A stretch of 54,756 nt of DNA from positions 1 to 54,756 of the forward strand of contig JAHEYF010000023.1 in assembly GCA_023251755.1 (NCBI GenBank). The letters run 5' to 3'. The stretch is from Bacteroidota bacterium. Its GTDB lineage: Bacteria > Bacteroidota > Bacteroidia > B-17B0 > Aurantibacillaceae. Each line of letters opens with the position of its first letter. Position 1 is the stretch's first letter. Below are positions 8,575 to 18,572 of the stretch, piece by piece. The notes under the pieces were generated by a model. The model was not told where the DNA came from. It saw only the letters and a list, made by a program, of their open reading frames with translations, and did no database searches. Both the position numbers and the translations under genes were made by a program.

Positions 8575-10620
8575 ATGAAAAAAACACTACTATTATCATT
8601 AAGCTGCCTGCTTAGCCATCAATTTATGCAGGCCCAAACATTTTCAGATGACTTTGAAGCCTATAATGCCGGAGCTTACCTGGGGCCACAATCGCCTAAC
8701 TGGACCACCTGGAGCAATGCCGATGGCGGAACCGAAGACGTAAACGTCGTAACTACCGCTGCACACAGTGGTACCAAATCAATTTATTTTACTTCCACAT
8801 CTGCTACAGGCGGGCCCACCGATTGTGTACTTCCTTTTCAGGGGCCGCACAACACCGGCCAGTTTGTTTTTACCGCCTGGTTTAATGTAGGCGTGGGTAA
8901 AAACGGCTATTTTAATTTTCAGGCCTCTAACACCACCGGCCAGCAATGGTCCATTGACTGTTTTATGAACGCCGACAGCAGCCTGGTGTTTTCGAACAGC
9001 GGAACAACGATGCTTACTGCAACTTACCCGCAAAATGCCTGGTTCGAATTAAAAGTAGATGCCAACCTCAACAGCAGTTTATGGAATGTTTCAGTCAACG
9101 GAACTTCTGTTGGTGTTTACCACAACCCTGTTTACAAAATAGCTTCTATTGATATTTACCCGGTAGATGCCAGCTCAAGTTTTTGGGTAGACGATGTTTC
9201 TTATACACATACACCTTATACCTTACCCGCAGTAAATGCAGGCCTGCCTCTTATAGGATTAACAACAGGACTTGGTGTAGCTGGTCAGCAAAGAACGCCT
9301 ACAGTTGAATTCCGTAACCTGGGTACCACTGCAATAACATCTTACGACATAGTTTTTGGAAACAACGGGGTACAAACTACCCAGAATATTACCGGTGTAA
9401 ACATTGCTTCCTTAGGCACAGCCAATCTTGCCTCTACCACGCCAATAACATTAGTTGCCGGAGCCAATACTATTTGGGCAAAAATTACCAATGTAAATGG
9501 AACTGCGGGAGATGGTGACAATACGGATGATTCAATTTCTATTACAATGAATATTGTTCAACCGGCAGCTGGTAAAATGGTAATAGCCGAAGAAGGAACT
9601 GGTACCTGGTGTGGCTGGTGCCCCCGCGGGGCTGTGGCTTTGGCCAATATGGAAAAATACCCTGGTTATTTCCAGGGCCTGGCTGTTCACAACGGCGACC
9701 CCATGACAAATGATGATTACGATGCTGCAATTGGTGGCCTGATCAGTGGTTATCCTTCTGCACTTGTTGACAGAGGGACTGCAATTGATCCTACAGGAAT
9801 TGAAGCCGATTTTTTACAACGCATTATACTGGCCCCTAAAGCCTTGTTGGTAAACGGTGCAACTTACAATGCCAGTACGCACGAGTTAAAAGTTTCAGTT
9901 ACCACCACCTTTCAGCAGGCTGTTACCGGCGATTTCCGTATTGCCTGCGCCCTGGCCGAAGACAGTATTAAAGGTACAGTTGCTGGTTATAACCAGGCCA
10001 ATTATTACAGCTCCACTTCACAAAACATAGCCCTGGTAGGTGCCGGGCACAACTGGCAGACTTCGCCCAACCCTATACCCGCAGCACAAATGCAGTACGA
10101 CCATGTGGCCCGTTTAATCAGCCCTGCTTTTGATGGTTTCCCGAACTCTTTCCCGGCCAGTGTTAGCCAGGGAGCTGTGTACACCCACAACTTTACCCTC
10201 ATCCTGGACCCTACCTGGAAAAGCAATTACATCCACATTGTAGGTATGTTGATTGACCCTACAGGCAAAATAGAAAATGCTTCGTCTACTACCATTGCCG
10301 AAGCCATTAACCATGGTTTTATCAACGGTACCGATGTAACAGTGGGCATTACCACTTTTGATGCGCCCGATCAGCAAATTAAATTGTTCCCGAACCCTGT
10401 AAGCAACACTGCTTTTGTACAGGTACAATTGGGCAACCAAAACAATGTGTCTATGGAAATTTACAATGTTAACGGAACTTTGCTCAGCGCTAAAAATTAC
10501 GGTAAACTTTCAAATGCTTATACTTTGCCAATTAATACCGAGCAATTTAGTGCCGGTGTTTATTTTGTAAAAATTTATATCGACGGAAAACCTTCGGTAA
10601 TTAAGTTTGTGAAAGAATAG
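8575..10620 (+). CDS. Omp28-like thioredoxin-fold exoprotein with T9SS type A domain
   Basis: Secreted protein of 681 residues. Signal peptide 1-21 ends QFMQAQ. A jelly-roll (concanavalin-like) region with FSDDFEAYNAG spans about 22-215, then a CARDB-like beta-sandwich at 225-320. The core at about 330-590 resembles Omp28: EEGTGTWCGWCPRGAVA with a CGWC redox motif at 346-349, LAVHNGDPM and a Tyr-Pro step (GGLISGYPSALVDR). The sorting domain is 603-681 (LFPNPVSN ... YGKLSNAYT ... GVYFVKIY). It is probably a surface-anchored thiol/disulfide-type protein; no enzymatic role is proven for Omp28 proteins. A strong terminator follows. A decayed copy of this gene's last 100 bases sits at 20670-20768. 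Confidence 0.87.
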   Translation: MKKTLLLSLSCLLSHQFMQAQTFSDDFEAYNAGAYLGPQSPNWTTWSNADGGTEDVNVVTTAAHSGTKSIYFTSTSATGGPTDCVLPFQGPHNTGQFVFTAWFNVGVGKNGYFNFQASNTTGQQWSIDCFMNADSSLVFSNSGTTMLTATYPQNAWFELKVDANLNSSLWNVSVNGTSVGVYHNPVYKIASIDIYPVDASSSFWVDDVSYTHTPYTLPAVNAGLPLIGLTTGLGVAGQQRTPTVEFRNLGTTAITSYDIVFGNNGVQTTQNITGVNIASLGTANLASTTPITLVAGANTIWAKITNVNGTAGDGDNTDDSISITMNIVQPAAGKMVIAEEGTGTWCGWCPRGAVALANMEKYPGYFQGLAVHNGDPMTNDDYDAAIGGLISGYPSALVDRGTAIDPTGIEADFLQRIILAPKALLVNGATYNASTHELKVSVTTTFQQAVTGDFRIACALAEDSIKGTVAGYNQANYYSSTSQNIALVGAGHNWQTSPNPIPAAQMQYDHVARLISPAFDGFPNSFPASVSQGAVYTHNFTLILDPTWKSNYIHIVGMLIDPTGKIENASSTTIAEAINHGFINGTDVTVGITTFDAPDQQIKLFPNPVSNTAFVQVQLGNQNNVSMEIYNVNGTLLSAKNYGKLSNAYTLPINTEQFSAGVYFVKIYIDGKPSVIKFVKE

Positions 10621-10647
10621 AGCGGAATCTTGTTTCTGATAAGTAAG

Positions 10648-10681
10648 AGGCGGCCTTGATTGGGCCGCCTTTTTTGTTTTT
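10648..10681 (+). terminator. Intrinsic terminator of the Omp28-like gene
   Basis: Perfect 8-bp stem AGGCGGCC/GGCCGCCT (10648-10655 with 10663-10670), 7-base loop, then TTTTTTGTTTTT. It starts 28 bases after the stop codon. Confidence 0.9.
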
Positions 10682-11376
10682 ATTATTTTGATTTTCAAAG
10701 TCAAAAAACATTAACCGACAACAAACGCTAACAAGTATTTATATCCGAATACAAGTATTTACTATACGGATAATTTTTGATTGAAGCGTTTACTTTGTAT
10801 TGTTGAAAAACTGTACGCTGTAATTTGTATTCTGTATTACCGCTACTATAATAAAAATTTACAGGGTATAAATGAATGGTGTCCCGGCACAGGAAAAGTG
10901 TCCATGGCTGTATTAATTTACTGTTTTATGTTTGTTGCAGAATGATAAGAAAGGAGGCGATATTTTTATGTAAATTTGAAACGCACTTAAAAACGTGCTT
11001 AAATGAATTAATTTTTGAATACCATATATATCATTGCGTTGCTGATGTTTCTTTTTTGATAAATCGTGGGAAATTTAACAGAGAGAGGAAACAGTTTAGA
11101 CAATGCGTCCAAAGGGGCGCGTTCTTCTTGCTGTTTTTTAATCTCTCTGGGGTTCCCACGAACCTTTCAAAGTTAAAACTCCGCAGAGGTTCACGCCCTG
11201 ATTTTTTGGTAGATGTTTAACTTTTTAAAGGCTGCCGAACCCTAAAGCCGCATCAACTAAAACCTAAGTAAGCAAAGTAAAAGCAGTAGCATAAAAAAAT
11301 ACAGCAATGTGGTTTCGTATTTCCACTGCTATCTCATTATTCAATCAAATAATTACATTAAGCTAAAATCAAACTC
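10682..11376. other. Intergenic stretch without a supported gene
   Basis: About 700 AT-rich bases. A direct repeat ACAAGTATTTA occurs at 10731-10741 and 10751-10761, and TATCCG (10742-10747) pairs with CGGATA (10767-10772) around the second copy. A 114-codon open frame at 10876-11220 is present but has a poor composition (many Cys, His and Arg, no recognisable motif) and I do not call it. A G-rich segment near 11110-11200 has no clear meaning. No good promoter for the 11377 gene was found. Confidence 0.5.
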
Positions 11377-14300
11377 ATGAAACAGTTATTAAAGAAGATA
11401 AAAAAAATCTCTCTTCTAATCGGAATTTTTTATTCCATTAATATGTGGGGACAAGTGCTGCCGGATAGCATCTTTAAAAATTCTACTATTCCTTGCGGAG
11501 CAAATTCAGATTATTTTAAGTCATTAGCCCTAGATATAGTGTCGCAACGTGTAAATACTACACCTATAAGCCAATTTCCTGCAAGCGCTATAATGGATTG
11601 TGGAAAGTACAGGGTCTATTTTGAAGACATGGTTCCTGCAAACCCACAAAATGGTTTTGCCCACCCTACTTTAGGTGCTGTTCGCCGAAATACTTTGTGC
11701 GCAGTATTGACGTATTTGCAAAACACATTGAACTACAATAATATTCCTGCCAATAACCCCATACGGTTGTATGTCAGTCTTTCGTATTCCACACAAAATC
11801 CGGCCCCAAACACAACTGGATTTTACGCACAGGCTGGCCCTGTTTTTAACAATTCAGGGAACCCAGGTATACTTAATGGGTTTGTATACGACTATGTATC
11901 AACAGGAATTGATCCTGCTAACGCCAATATGTTTCATGCAAACTTAACTACTAATTTTGACCAGACTTACGTTTCAGGATTTGGCACAGTAATACCCTGG
12001 CAAAATGACTATACGGCCACCTTTGTAAATTGCAATATTGATTTGTATACAACTCTACTGCATGAAATGGGGCATACTTTAGGTTGGCTGAGTTTTGTTA
12101 ATTATGTAAATAGCATTCCTGCGTCAACAGTTGGAAATAACATTTATTCGGGATTAGATTATTCAATCCATAAAGGAACCATAATTCCTACACCTGCATT
12201 ATCCAAATTAATTACAGGGCCAGTAAACAATCCCCTAATTAATCCGGCTTTTGCAAATAGTTCTACCGCTTTAAATAGCAATGATTTATGGATAAATAAT
12301 TTATCAGCACCCAACAATCACCCGGTTTATTCTGGTTATTTATATTCAAATTGGTCGAATACTTATGCTCCAAAATCTATTTTATCCCATCTGGATGACC
12401 AAATGTTTACATATTCGATGCGTCAGCGTCTTTCACCTGGCTCCCAACAAAGGTATGTAATGGGGCCTTTTGGAGTTAAAGGAATAATAATCAGGAATTT
12501 TTCAAAGGCTGAACTTAATACTTTGATTGGATTAGGTTATTCTTACAATCCAACTTATCAAACTTCAAATGCTGCTGCAATTGCTAACCATACACCTTAT
12601 TCAACCCGTATGGCTTCCTACACCACTTTTTTAGATGATGATTTCACAGAGAATGTAACTGCTCAGGGTACAATGACTAATAATACAGGTTCAACCTACG
12701 TAGTCAATTTGGCAAATGATATAACATTAACAGATCAGGATAATAATAGCATTTCCGTTTTACCATCGTCCTTGTTTAATATAAGGGGTTGTGGAAATGG
12801 CGGAAATAATCACAATCAGCTCGTTCTAAGTGGAAATAATCAGGTTATTACATACACTCCACGACCAGGTTTTTATGGAAGGGCGCAATTTGGATTTCAA
12901 CTTTGGGATGGAATTGAAAAGGGTTCGGTTGTTATTTACACAATAGATGTTTTGAAAGGGAACAATGTAAATTGTGCGTCGGGTTCAAATATTGTAATAA
13001 ATGGTGATTTTGAAGAGGGAACGGAAGTTGAACGTGCAGGAGCAGAAGAAGTTCTTCCTTACACTGCTGGTGAAGGTGATTTCCATGAGGGTATGGTTCG
13101 GGGAGGCAGTATTTTAGCTGATGGACAACCATACAGTTATTCCACTTATAATTGGGGGCCATTTGGAGCGGGTATCCTTGTTAAAAATTCCCGAATTTAT
13201 TGCAATGGAACTACAATAAAGGGTATAGCTGGGGCAGGTACTACAAGTTTTCCAACACCAGGTTCAAATGCACCAAATCCATTGCCCTTTAATGGCGCAG
13301 GCTATCGGTATAAAGCGTTTCAAAGTGGATATAATTATTTTAGTTTATGTTCAGATGTACAGCCATGCCACCGTTATATAATAGAATTTGATTATTCGAG
13401 CGTGCAATTTTTTATACCCAGCAATGCTCAAATTCCAATTACTATTGCTTTTGTAAATAACGCTTCTTATCCCCAATTTTCAACCCCGCTTTATAGTTTT
13501 AACGGAACATTAACCGGAACAATGAACGGGGCATGGAATCATGCGAATTTCAGTTTCAATTATTGTGGATCAACTCCCTCTGGTGTCCTTCAATTAATTC
13601 AAAACACTTTTGGTCTTTTTATTGATAATTTAACATTAAAAGAAGATTTAAGCCCACCACCGCCACTTGTTGCAACGATAAATCCAACAAATCCGTCTAT
13701 TTGTGGTTCTGGTTCAGCAACGTTAACGGCGAATGTTTCAGGAAGCCTTTGCAATACAACATACAACTGGCAACCCGGAAATTATACAACATCTTCTATT
13801 ACAGTTTCACCAGCATCTACCCAAACCTATACATTAACCGTTAATGATGGTTGCAGAACAACAATTGCTAATGCAACTGTAACGGTATTAAGTACGTTAC
13901 CTGTCATTACCTCGATTACTCAGCCAATAGACAATACCTGTAATACACAAAATGCGACATACACTGTGAATGTAAGCGGTGGGTATACAGGTATCAGTTG
14001 GACAATCAGTCCCACGCCTGGAGCAGGTAATAACATAGTGGTTTCGGGGACTAACACAGCTAATCTGGTTGTGAACTGGAACAACTATGCACAACAGGCT
14101 ACTATTTCAGTAAATGTAAGTAATCCCTGCGGAACAACTACAGGCAATGTAACCGTTTATCCATGTTGTACACTTTCTGGTGCTTATACTACCTTAACAG
14201 GCTCTACAAATCCATCAACGCCGACAGATTTATCTACCTTGATTGGTTTAAACCTGACCAATACCACCGTAGCGATGCAGGGCTATTTTAAGATTATCTC

Positions 14301-17049
14301 AAACGCTACATGGAACAATGTAAAATTTGTGATGGCTCCCAATGCAAAAATCAGCGTAGAAAACGGGGCTATACTTACATTGGGCAACACTCATTTTTTT
14401 GCCTGTAACGCCATGTGGGATGGAATATATGTAAACGGGACTTCCCGGATTAATTCCCAGCTCAGTTTATTTGAAGATGCTAAAAACGCCATCGTTTCAG
14501 TTGGTGGCGGCATCATAAATGTTAATTCTGGAGATACAAGAAACATTTTCAATAAATGTTACATCGGCATTGATTACAGAGCGAATACAGCTCCGCAAAA
14601 CAATAACATTGCAGGTTGTGTTTTTACCTCCCGTAATTTTAATGTACCTGCTTCGTATACTGGCTCTCTTAGTCCCTGGACAAATGCAACACCTTTACCG
14701 AGCAGCTATCTTGCTTTAATTTACAGTAACCACCCTCAAAACACTTACACTTTTTATGCAAGTGCAAATATGCTCTTACCTTATTCAGCATGGAGGGGAT
14801 ATATAGGCGTTAAGACCGTAGACAATAAATTAATAAAAGTAGGTTCAGAAAATACAACCGTCTGGATGAAAAACGTGTTCGACAATTTGTTTTACGGTGT
14901 AAATTCATACAACAGTACCATTAACGTAACCAATACACAATTTATCTACATACAGGAGCCATCCGGTTTATGTAAAAACTGCGCTACCAATTGCCCGTTG
15001 GGAACTGCTGTTTGTGCAAAAGGTATTCCTTATACCACTGTAACCATTCCCCCTTTAAAAACCAATGTGGGTTATGTTGCGGCTGGGTCTATTTATCCGA
15101 ACTGGTTTCAAAGCTGTCAGGAAGGAATCTGGAACACCAGTTACCTGAGCCTGTATGCCTTCAACAATACCTTTACCACTATGGACGACAATGGTATTTA
15201 TTCTGAATTTGCATCCAACTACACCTCGTATCACAACACAACCACTGCCCAGCCCAATATCATTGACATTGAAAACAATGTATTGAACATGGCTCAAAAA
15301 TCGGTGAACCTGCAAGACAACCGCAATGCTATTGTTACCGTTAGGAGCAATAACATTAACCAATCGGTGCTTGCCAGCCAAACTACAACGGATGGGATTA
15401 TCAGCAACAATGTATTGATGAATACGGGACTGGTGGGAACTTTAAATGTTCAGTACAACAAAATAGACAATACCCAAAGGGGAATATCATTAACCACAAT
15501 GGGCTGTCCGGGAACAGGAGCCAATGCCAACTATTATATTGGTGGCAATAGCATTAAATTTAACCAGTGGCAAACAACAGTACCTTCCACTTTACATTAC
15601 GGTATAGGTTTGTTCAACTGTTTACGTGTTACCGCTGATAACGATGTGATAAGTCGCACTACCACCAACACTGCTTTAAACACTGCCGCACAAGTAGCTT
15701 TGTTTGACGGTATACGTGTTGATAATAGCCCGGAAACATGGGTAACAGATTGTAGTGTGAGCAAACTACCCGGTGGTATTTATGTAAATGGAAGTTGTGC
15801 AAACTCAGAATTTTGGTGCAATACATTGGATTATGCTAATGATGGATTTTTCTTTAATAGTGCAACTATTGGCGATCAGGTAAATATTCCAGTAGCAGGA
15901 ATAAATAACAATGCAACCAATAATCAATGGACTAACCAATTAAGTAGTGGCTACAAACTTCATGGCTCTGTACAACAACAGATTGTCAATGGTACGCCTC
16001 AAAACATCAAATGGTATTATAACCCTACTGGGAATTACAATGTCGCTCCTTTCCTTATAACAAATATGTCATTCCTTACAAGCACCATTGACCCCTGCGG
16101 ATATTTATTACCTCCCCCTCCCAGTGATGGTAGTGGTGGTACAGCCCGTATGATGGCTGGTAATAAAGGTGGAAAACACAAAGGAACCCATAATGCAGCT
16201 ATGCCAACAGGCACTATGAGCAATGCCAAAGGTGCTGCCCCTGATAGTTTAGCTGGCGATAGTACGACGGTAGATGAAGAAGTGCGGGAAGAACTGTTTG
16301 GCGATGTGGTGGACGGAGCAGTAAGTTTCAATAACTACCCCGAAGAAAGACAGGCCTGGCTTGAAAATTACGCTTACAAACAATTAAGCAACAGCCCTGA
16401 ATTATTAGACATGGGTACAAGTACCGATGCACCGTTTCAGGACTTTGTGAATGAGCAACAACAACAAGCTACCGGAAAATTTGAGGAAGTGGCAAAAGCC
16501 ATAGACGGTGATACAGGTGGTGTAGATGCGGTTCAACAAAATGCCCTGATTATGGGAACCACCGAAGCTGAAATAGCCAGGCAAAAAGTAAACGCTATTT
16601 ACCTCAGTACATGGGTTCAGGGTATCAGGGAGTTTTCTGCGGAAGATTCATCGTACCTGTGTTTTATAGCTTCACAAAACCCAATTGTTTATGGTGATGC
16701 GGTATATAGTGCTATTGTAATGGTTGGTCATTGTGCAAACAGTTCATCGGGCAATGCAAGGATGATAGAAGCCGGTAACAGCAGCAATGAAATAGCTGTG
16801 CAACCGGGTTATGTGTACCCGAACCCGAACAATGGATTAATGCAGGCCAGCATTACACTTGAAAAAGGACAAAGCGGAACACTCAGTCTTTACAGTATAC
16901 AGGGGCAAAGAGTCGCCGATTATGTACTGAAAGAAGGTGAGAACCGTTTTGAAATAGATCAGCGCAATTTAGATGCAGGTATTTATTATTACAACGCCAA
17001 TCTAAACGGAACAATAATCGCAAATAACAAATTGGTTATTGTGAAGTAA
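11377..17049 (+). CDS. Giant T9SS exoprotein: leishmanolysin-like metalloprotease, Ig-like, beta-helix
   Basis: 1890 residues with signal peptide 1-26 (ends NMWGQ). The N-terminal 390 residues look like a zinc protease of leishmanolysin (M8) type: HEMGHTLGW at 229-237, a distal SHLDD with His338 as likely third ligand, and Met362 in YVMGPF as the Met-turn. Next come a cadherin-like module (about 405-530, ending YTPRPGFYG...), a galactose-binding-like module opening IVINGDFEEG (531-760), Ig/PKD-like modules (765-930), a long right-handed beta-helix (about 930-1570) full of Asn/Gly/Ile turns, a helical segment (1600-1790) and a type A sorting domain (1812-1890). It is probably surface-anchored and may bind and cut polymers or host/prey proteins. 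It is the first of three genes in a row. The protease call is by motif only. Confidence 0.8.
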   Translation: MKQLLKKIKKISLLIGIFYSINMWGQVLPDSIFKNSTIPCGANSDYFKSLALDIVSQRVNTTPISQFPASAIMDCGKYRVYFEDMVPANPQNGFAHPTLGAVRRNTLCAVLTYLQNTLNYNNIPANNPIRLYVSLSYSTQNPAPNTTGFYAQAGPVFNNSGNPGILNGFVYDYVSTGIDPANANMFHANLTTNFDQTYVSGFGTVIPWQNDYTATFVNCNIDLYTTLLHEMGHTLGWLSFVNYVNSIPASTVGNNIYSGLDYSIHKGTIIPTPALSKLITGPVNNPLINPAFANSSTALNSNDLWINNLSAPNNHPVYSGYLYSNWSNTYAPKSILSHLDDQMFTYSMRQRLSPGSQQRYVMGPFGVKGIIIRNFSKAELNTLIGLGYSYNPTYQTSNAAAIANHTPYSTRMASYTTFLDDDFTENVTAQGTMTNNTGSTYVVNLANDITLTDQDNNSISVLPSSLFNIRGCGNGGNNHNQLVLSGNNQVITYTPRPGFYGRAQFGFQLWDGIEKGSVVIYTIDVLKGNNVNCASGSNIVINGDFEEGTEVERAGAEEVLPYTAGEGDFHEGMVRGGSILADGQPYSYSTYNWGPFGAGILVKNSRIYCNGTTIKGIAGAGTTSFPTPGSNAPNPLPFNGAGYRYKAFQSGYNYFSLCSDVQPCHRYIIEFDYSSVQFFIPSNAQIPITIAFVNNASYPQFSTPLYSFNGTLTGTMNGAWNHANFSFNYCGSTPSGVLQLIQNTFGLFIDNLTLKEDLSPPPPLVATINPTNPSICGSGSATLTANVSGSLCNTTYNWQPGNYTTSSITVSPASTQTYTLTVNDGCRTTIANATVTVLSTLPVITSITQPIDNTCNTQNATYTVNVSGGYTGISWTISPTPGAGNNIVVSGTNTANLVVNWNNYAQQATISVNVSNPCGTTTGNVTVYPCCTLSGAYTTLTGSTNPSTPTDLSTLIGLNLTNTTVAMQGYFKIISNATWNNVKFVMAPNAKISVENGAILTLGNTHFFACNAMWDGIYVNGTSRINSQLSLFEDAKNAIVSVGGGIINVNSGDTRNIFNKCYIGIDYRANTAPQNNNIAGCVFTSRNFNVPASYTGSLSPWTNATPLPSSYLALIYSNHPQNTYTFYASANMLLPYSAWRGYIGVKTVDNKLIKVGSENTTVWMKNVFDNLFYGVNSYNSTINVTNTQFIYIQEPSGLCKNCATNCPLGTAVCAKGIPYTTVTIPPLKTNVGYVAAGSIYPNWFQSCQEGIWNTSYLSLYAFNNTFTTMDDNGIYSEFASNYTSYHNTTTAQPNIIDIENNVLNMAQKSVNLQDNRNAIVTVRSNNINQSVLASQTTTDGIISNNVLMNTGLVGTLNVQYNKIDNTQRGISLTTMGCPGTGANANYYIGGNSIKFNQWQTTVPSTLHYGIGLFNCLRVTADNDVISRTTTNTALNTAAQVALFDGIRVDNSPETWVTDCSVSKLPGGIYVNGSCANSEFWCNTLDYANDGFFFNSATIGDQVNIPVAGINNNATNNQWTNQLSSGYKLHGSVQQQIVNGTPQNIKWYYNPTGNYNVAPFLITNMSFLTSTIDPCGYLLPPPPSDGSGGTARMMAGNKGGKHKGTHNAAMPTGTMSNAKGAAPDSLAGDSTTVDEEVREELFGDVVDGAVSFNNYPEERQAWLENYAYKQLSNSPELLDMGTSTDAPFQDFVNEQQQQATGKFEEVAKAIDGDTGGVDAVQQNALIMGTTEAEIARQKVNAIYLSTWVQGIREFSAEDSSYLCFIASQNPIVYGDAVYSAIVMVGHCANSSSGNARMIEAGNSSNEIAVQPGYVYPNPNNGLMQASITLEKGQSGTLSLYSIQGQRVADYVLKEGENRFEIDQRNLDAGIYYYNANLNGTIIANNKLVIVK

Positions 17050-17066
17050 TTCAACTATTTTTAAAT

Positions 17067-17096
17067 CCCCTGCCACCAGCTTAAAGGTGGTAGGGG
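17067..17096 (+). other. Strong intercistronic stem-loop
   Basis: CCCCTGCCACC (17067-17077) pairs with GGTGGTAGGGG (17086-17096) over 11 bp (one G-U) around an 8-base loop, 10 bases before the ATG of the next gene and with no T-run after it. It could stop exonucleases or lower expression of the two downstream genes relative to the giant exoprotein. Confidence 0.7.
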
Positions 17097-17106
17097 TATC
17101 TAAATA

Positions 17107-18570
17107 ATGAGGAAATTAATTATTATATACTTTTTTCTTATTACCTGTTCCATGAAGGCACAGCCAAACCTTGTGCCGAATTGGAGTTTTGAAGATACTA
17201 TTTCATGCTATCCAAGTATGATTGATCTTTCTAAGTATATCAAAAATTGGTTTAGCGGAAGTCAAGGTAGCCCCGATTATTTTCGAGCTAATTCAAATAG
17301 CCTAAATGTACCAAACAATGTAACGGGCTTCCAATATCCAAGAACAGGTAGTGCTTATGTAGGGGGCTTTTTTTTCGATTCTCCAACAGATCCTTTTACT
17401 GGTAGAGAATATGTATCTGTTAAATTAAAGGATAGTTTAAATGTAGGAAAACGATACTGCATCTCCTTTTATGTAAGTTTAGCAGACTTACAATCAGCAA
17501 CAGCTATAGATTCTATTGGTGCTTATATTTCGCATGACAGTGTTTATACGACGGGAATCAGCTCATGGCTAAATGTAAATGAGAGCATAGCCTCATCCGA
17601 CAACATTTATTATACAGATACAATGAATTGGAAAAGAGTAGAAGGTATTCATGCTACAGTTAACAATGAAAAATACATTACCATTGGAAACTTTAATGAT
17701 AATGCACATACTGATTATTTTCAAATTGTCCCTCCAAACTATACATCATATTACTATATAGATGATGTAAGTGTCGTTGAAATTAACTCAGCCAATGCGG
17801 GAAAAGATACTGTAATATGTACGAATCAGGTACATTTAACACTTGGTTCTTCCCCGACATGGGATGCAAGCTATAACTGGTACGCCCTAAATGGTAGCGG
17901 AACAGCAAGCATAGATAGTGTAAATATTGCCCAGCCCCATGTACAGCCGACACAAACTACCACTTATGTTTTACAAAAAACGCAGTGCAGTTCCATTACT
18001 TATGATACCATTACAGTTTATATGACCATGCCTGCATTACCCGCAAATGCTGGAATTGATTATACCATTTGCAAAGGCGATACTGTTGTATTGGGAACAC
18101 CACAAAACGGTAACGGTTGTTCTTATGGCTGGAACCCAGCTACAGGATTAAACAGTTCCACTATTGCCATGCCTGCGGTATTTAGTAATAACCTGCAAAT
18201 AAGTAGTTATATCTATATACTTAGTAAAACAGACAGTTGCAGAATAACACAGGATACGGTACAGATAATAGTGAATGATTGTACACCTCTTGTTCCATTA
18301 GACATACAGGTTCCTAATGTATTCACCCCGAATTATGATGGACTGAACGATGTATTTAAAATAACATACAGCGGAGTAACAGAAGTGCAATTAAATATAT
18401 ATGACCGCTGGGGCTTGCAACTATTTGAAACAACTTTAATTAACCAAAGTTGGGACGGAAGAACAGAAAGTGGCGAACCATGCAGTGAAGGAACCTATTA
18501 TTATGTGTTAAAAGCCAAAGGTGAAAAGGAAAGCAAAGAAATAAGAGGATTTATTGAACTAAACCGATAA
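17107..18570 (+). CDS. Exoprotein with T9SS type B (gliding-motility CHU_C) domain
   Basis: Secreted protein of 487 residues. Signal peptide 1-19 ends CSMKAQ. The N-terminal module opens NLVPNWSFEDT, has GSAYVGG and ends with YYIDDVSVVE (about 20-228), the pattern of a galactose-binding-like beta-sandwich common in Bacteroidota exoproteins. Two Ig-like modules follow (about 230-395; each opens NAGKDTVICTN- or NAGIDYTICKG-like). The last 85 residues are the type B sorting domain: VPNVFTPNYDGLNDVF, then YDRWGLQLFE, SWDGR and GTYYYVLKA. Type B proteins use a T9SS variant that often needs a dedicated SprF-like partner; none is adjacent here. It lies 57 bases after the giant exoprotein gene, likely cotranscribed, possibly as a partner in the same surface assembly. 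Confidence 0.88.
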   Translation: MRKLIIIYFFLITCSMKAQPNLVPNWSFEDTISCYPSMIDLSKYIKNWFSGSQGSPDYFRANSNSLNVPNNVTGFQYPRTGSAYVGGFFFDSPTDPFTGREYVSVKLKDSLNVGKRYCISFYVSLADLQSATAIDSIGAYISHDSVYTTGISSWLNVNESIASSDNIYYTDTMNWKRVEGIHATVNNEKYITIGNFNDNAHTDYFQIVPPNYTSYYYIDDVSVVEINSANAGKDTVICTNQVHLTLGSSPTWDASYNWYALNGSGTASIDSVNIAQPHVQPTQTTTYVLQKTQCSSITYDTITVYMTMPALPANAGIDYTICKGDTVVLGTPQNGNGCSYGWNPATGLNSSTIAMPAVFSNNLQISSYIYILSKTDSCRITQDTVQIIVNDCTPLVPLDIQVPNVFTPNYDGLNDVFKITYSGVTEVQLNIYDRWGLQLFETTLINQSWDGRTESGEPCSEGTYYYVLKAKGEKESKEIRGFIELNR

Positions 18571-18572
18571 TA

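Noticed and set aside
10876..11220. 114-codon open frame downstream of the Omp28-like gene
   Set aside because: Composition is unlike the neighbouring proteins (many Cys, His and Arg), it has no motif and no promoter, and it crosses repeat-like AT-rich sequence.
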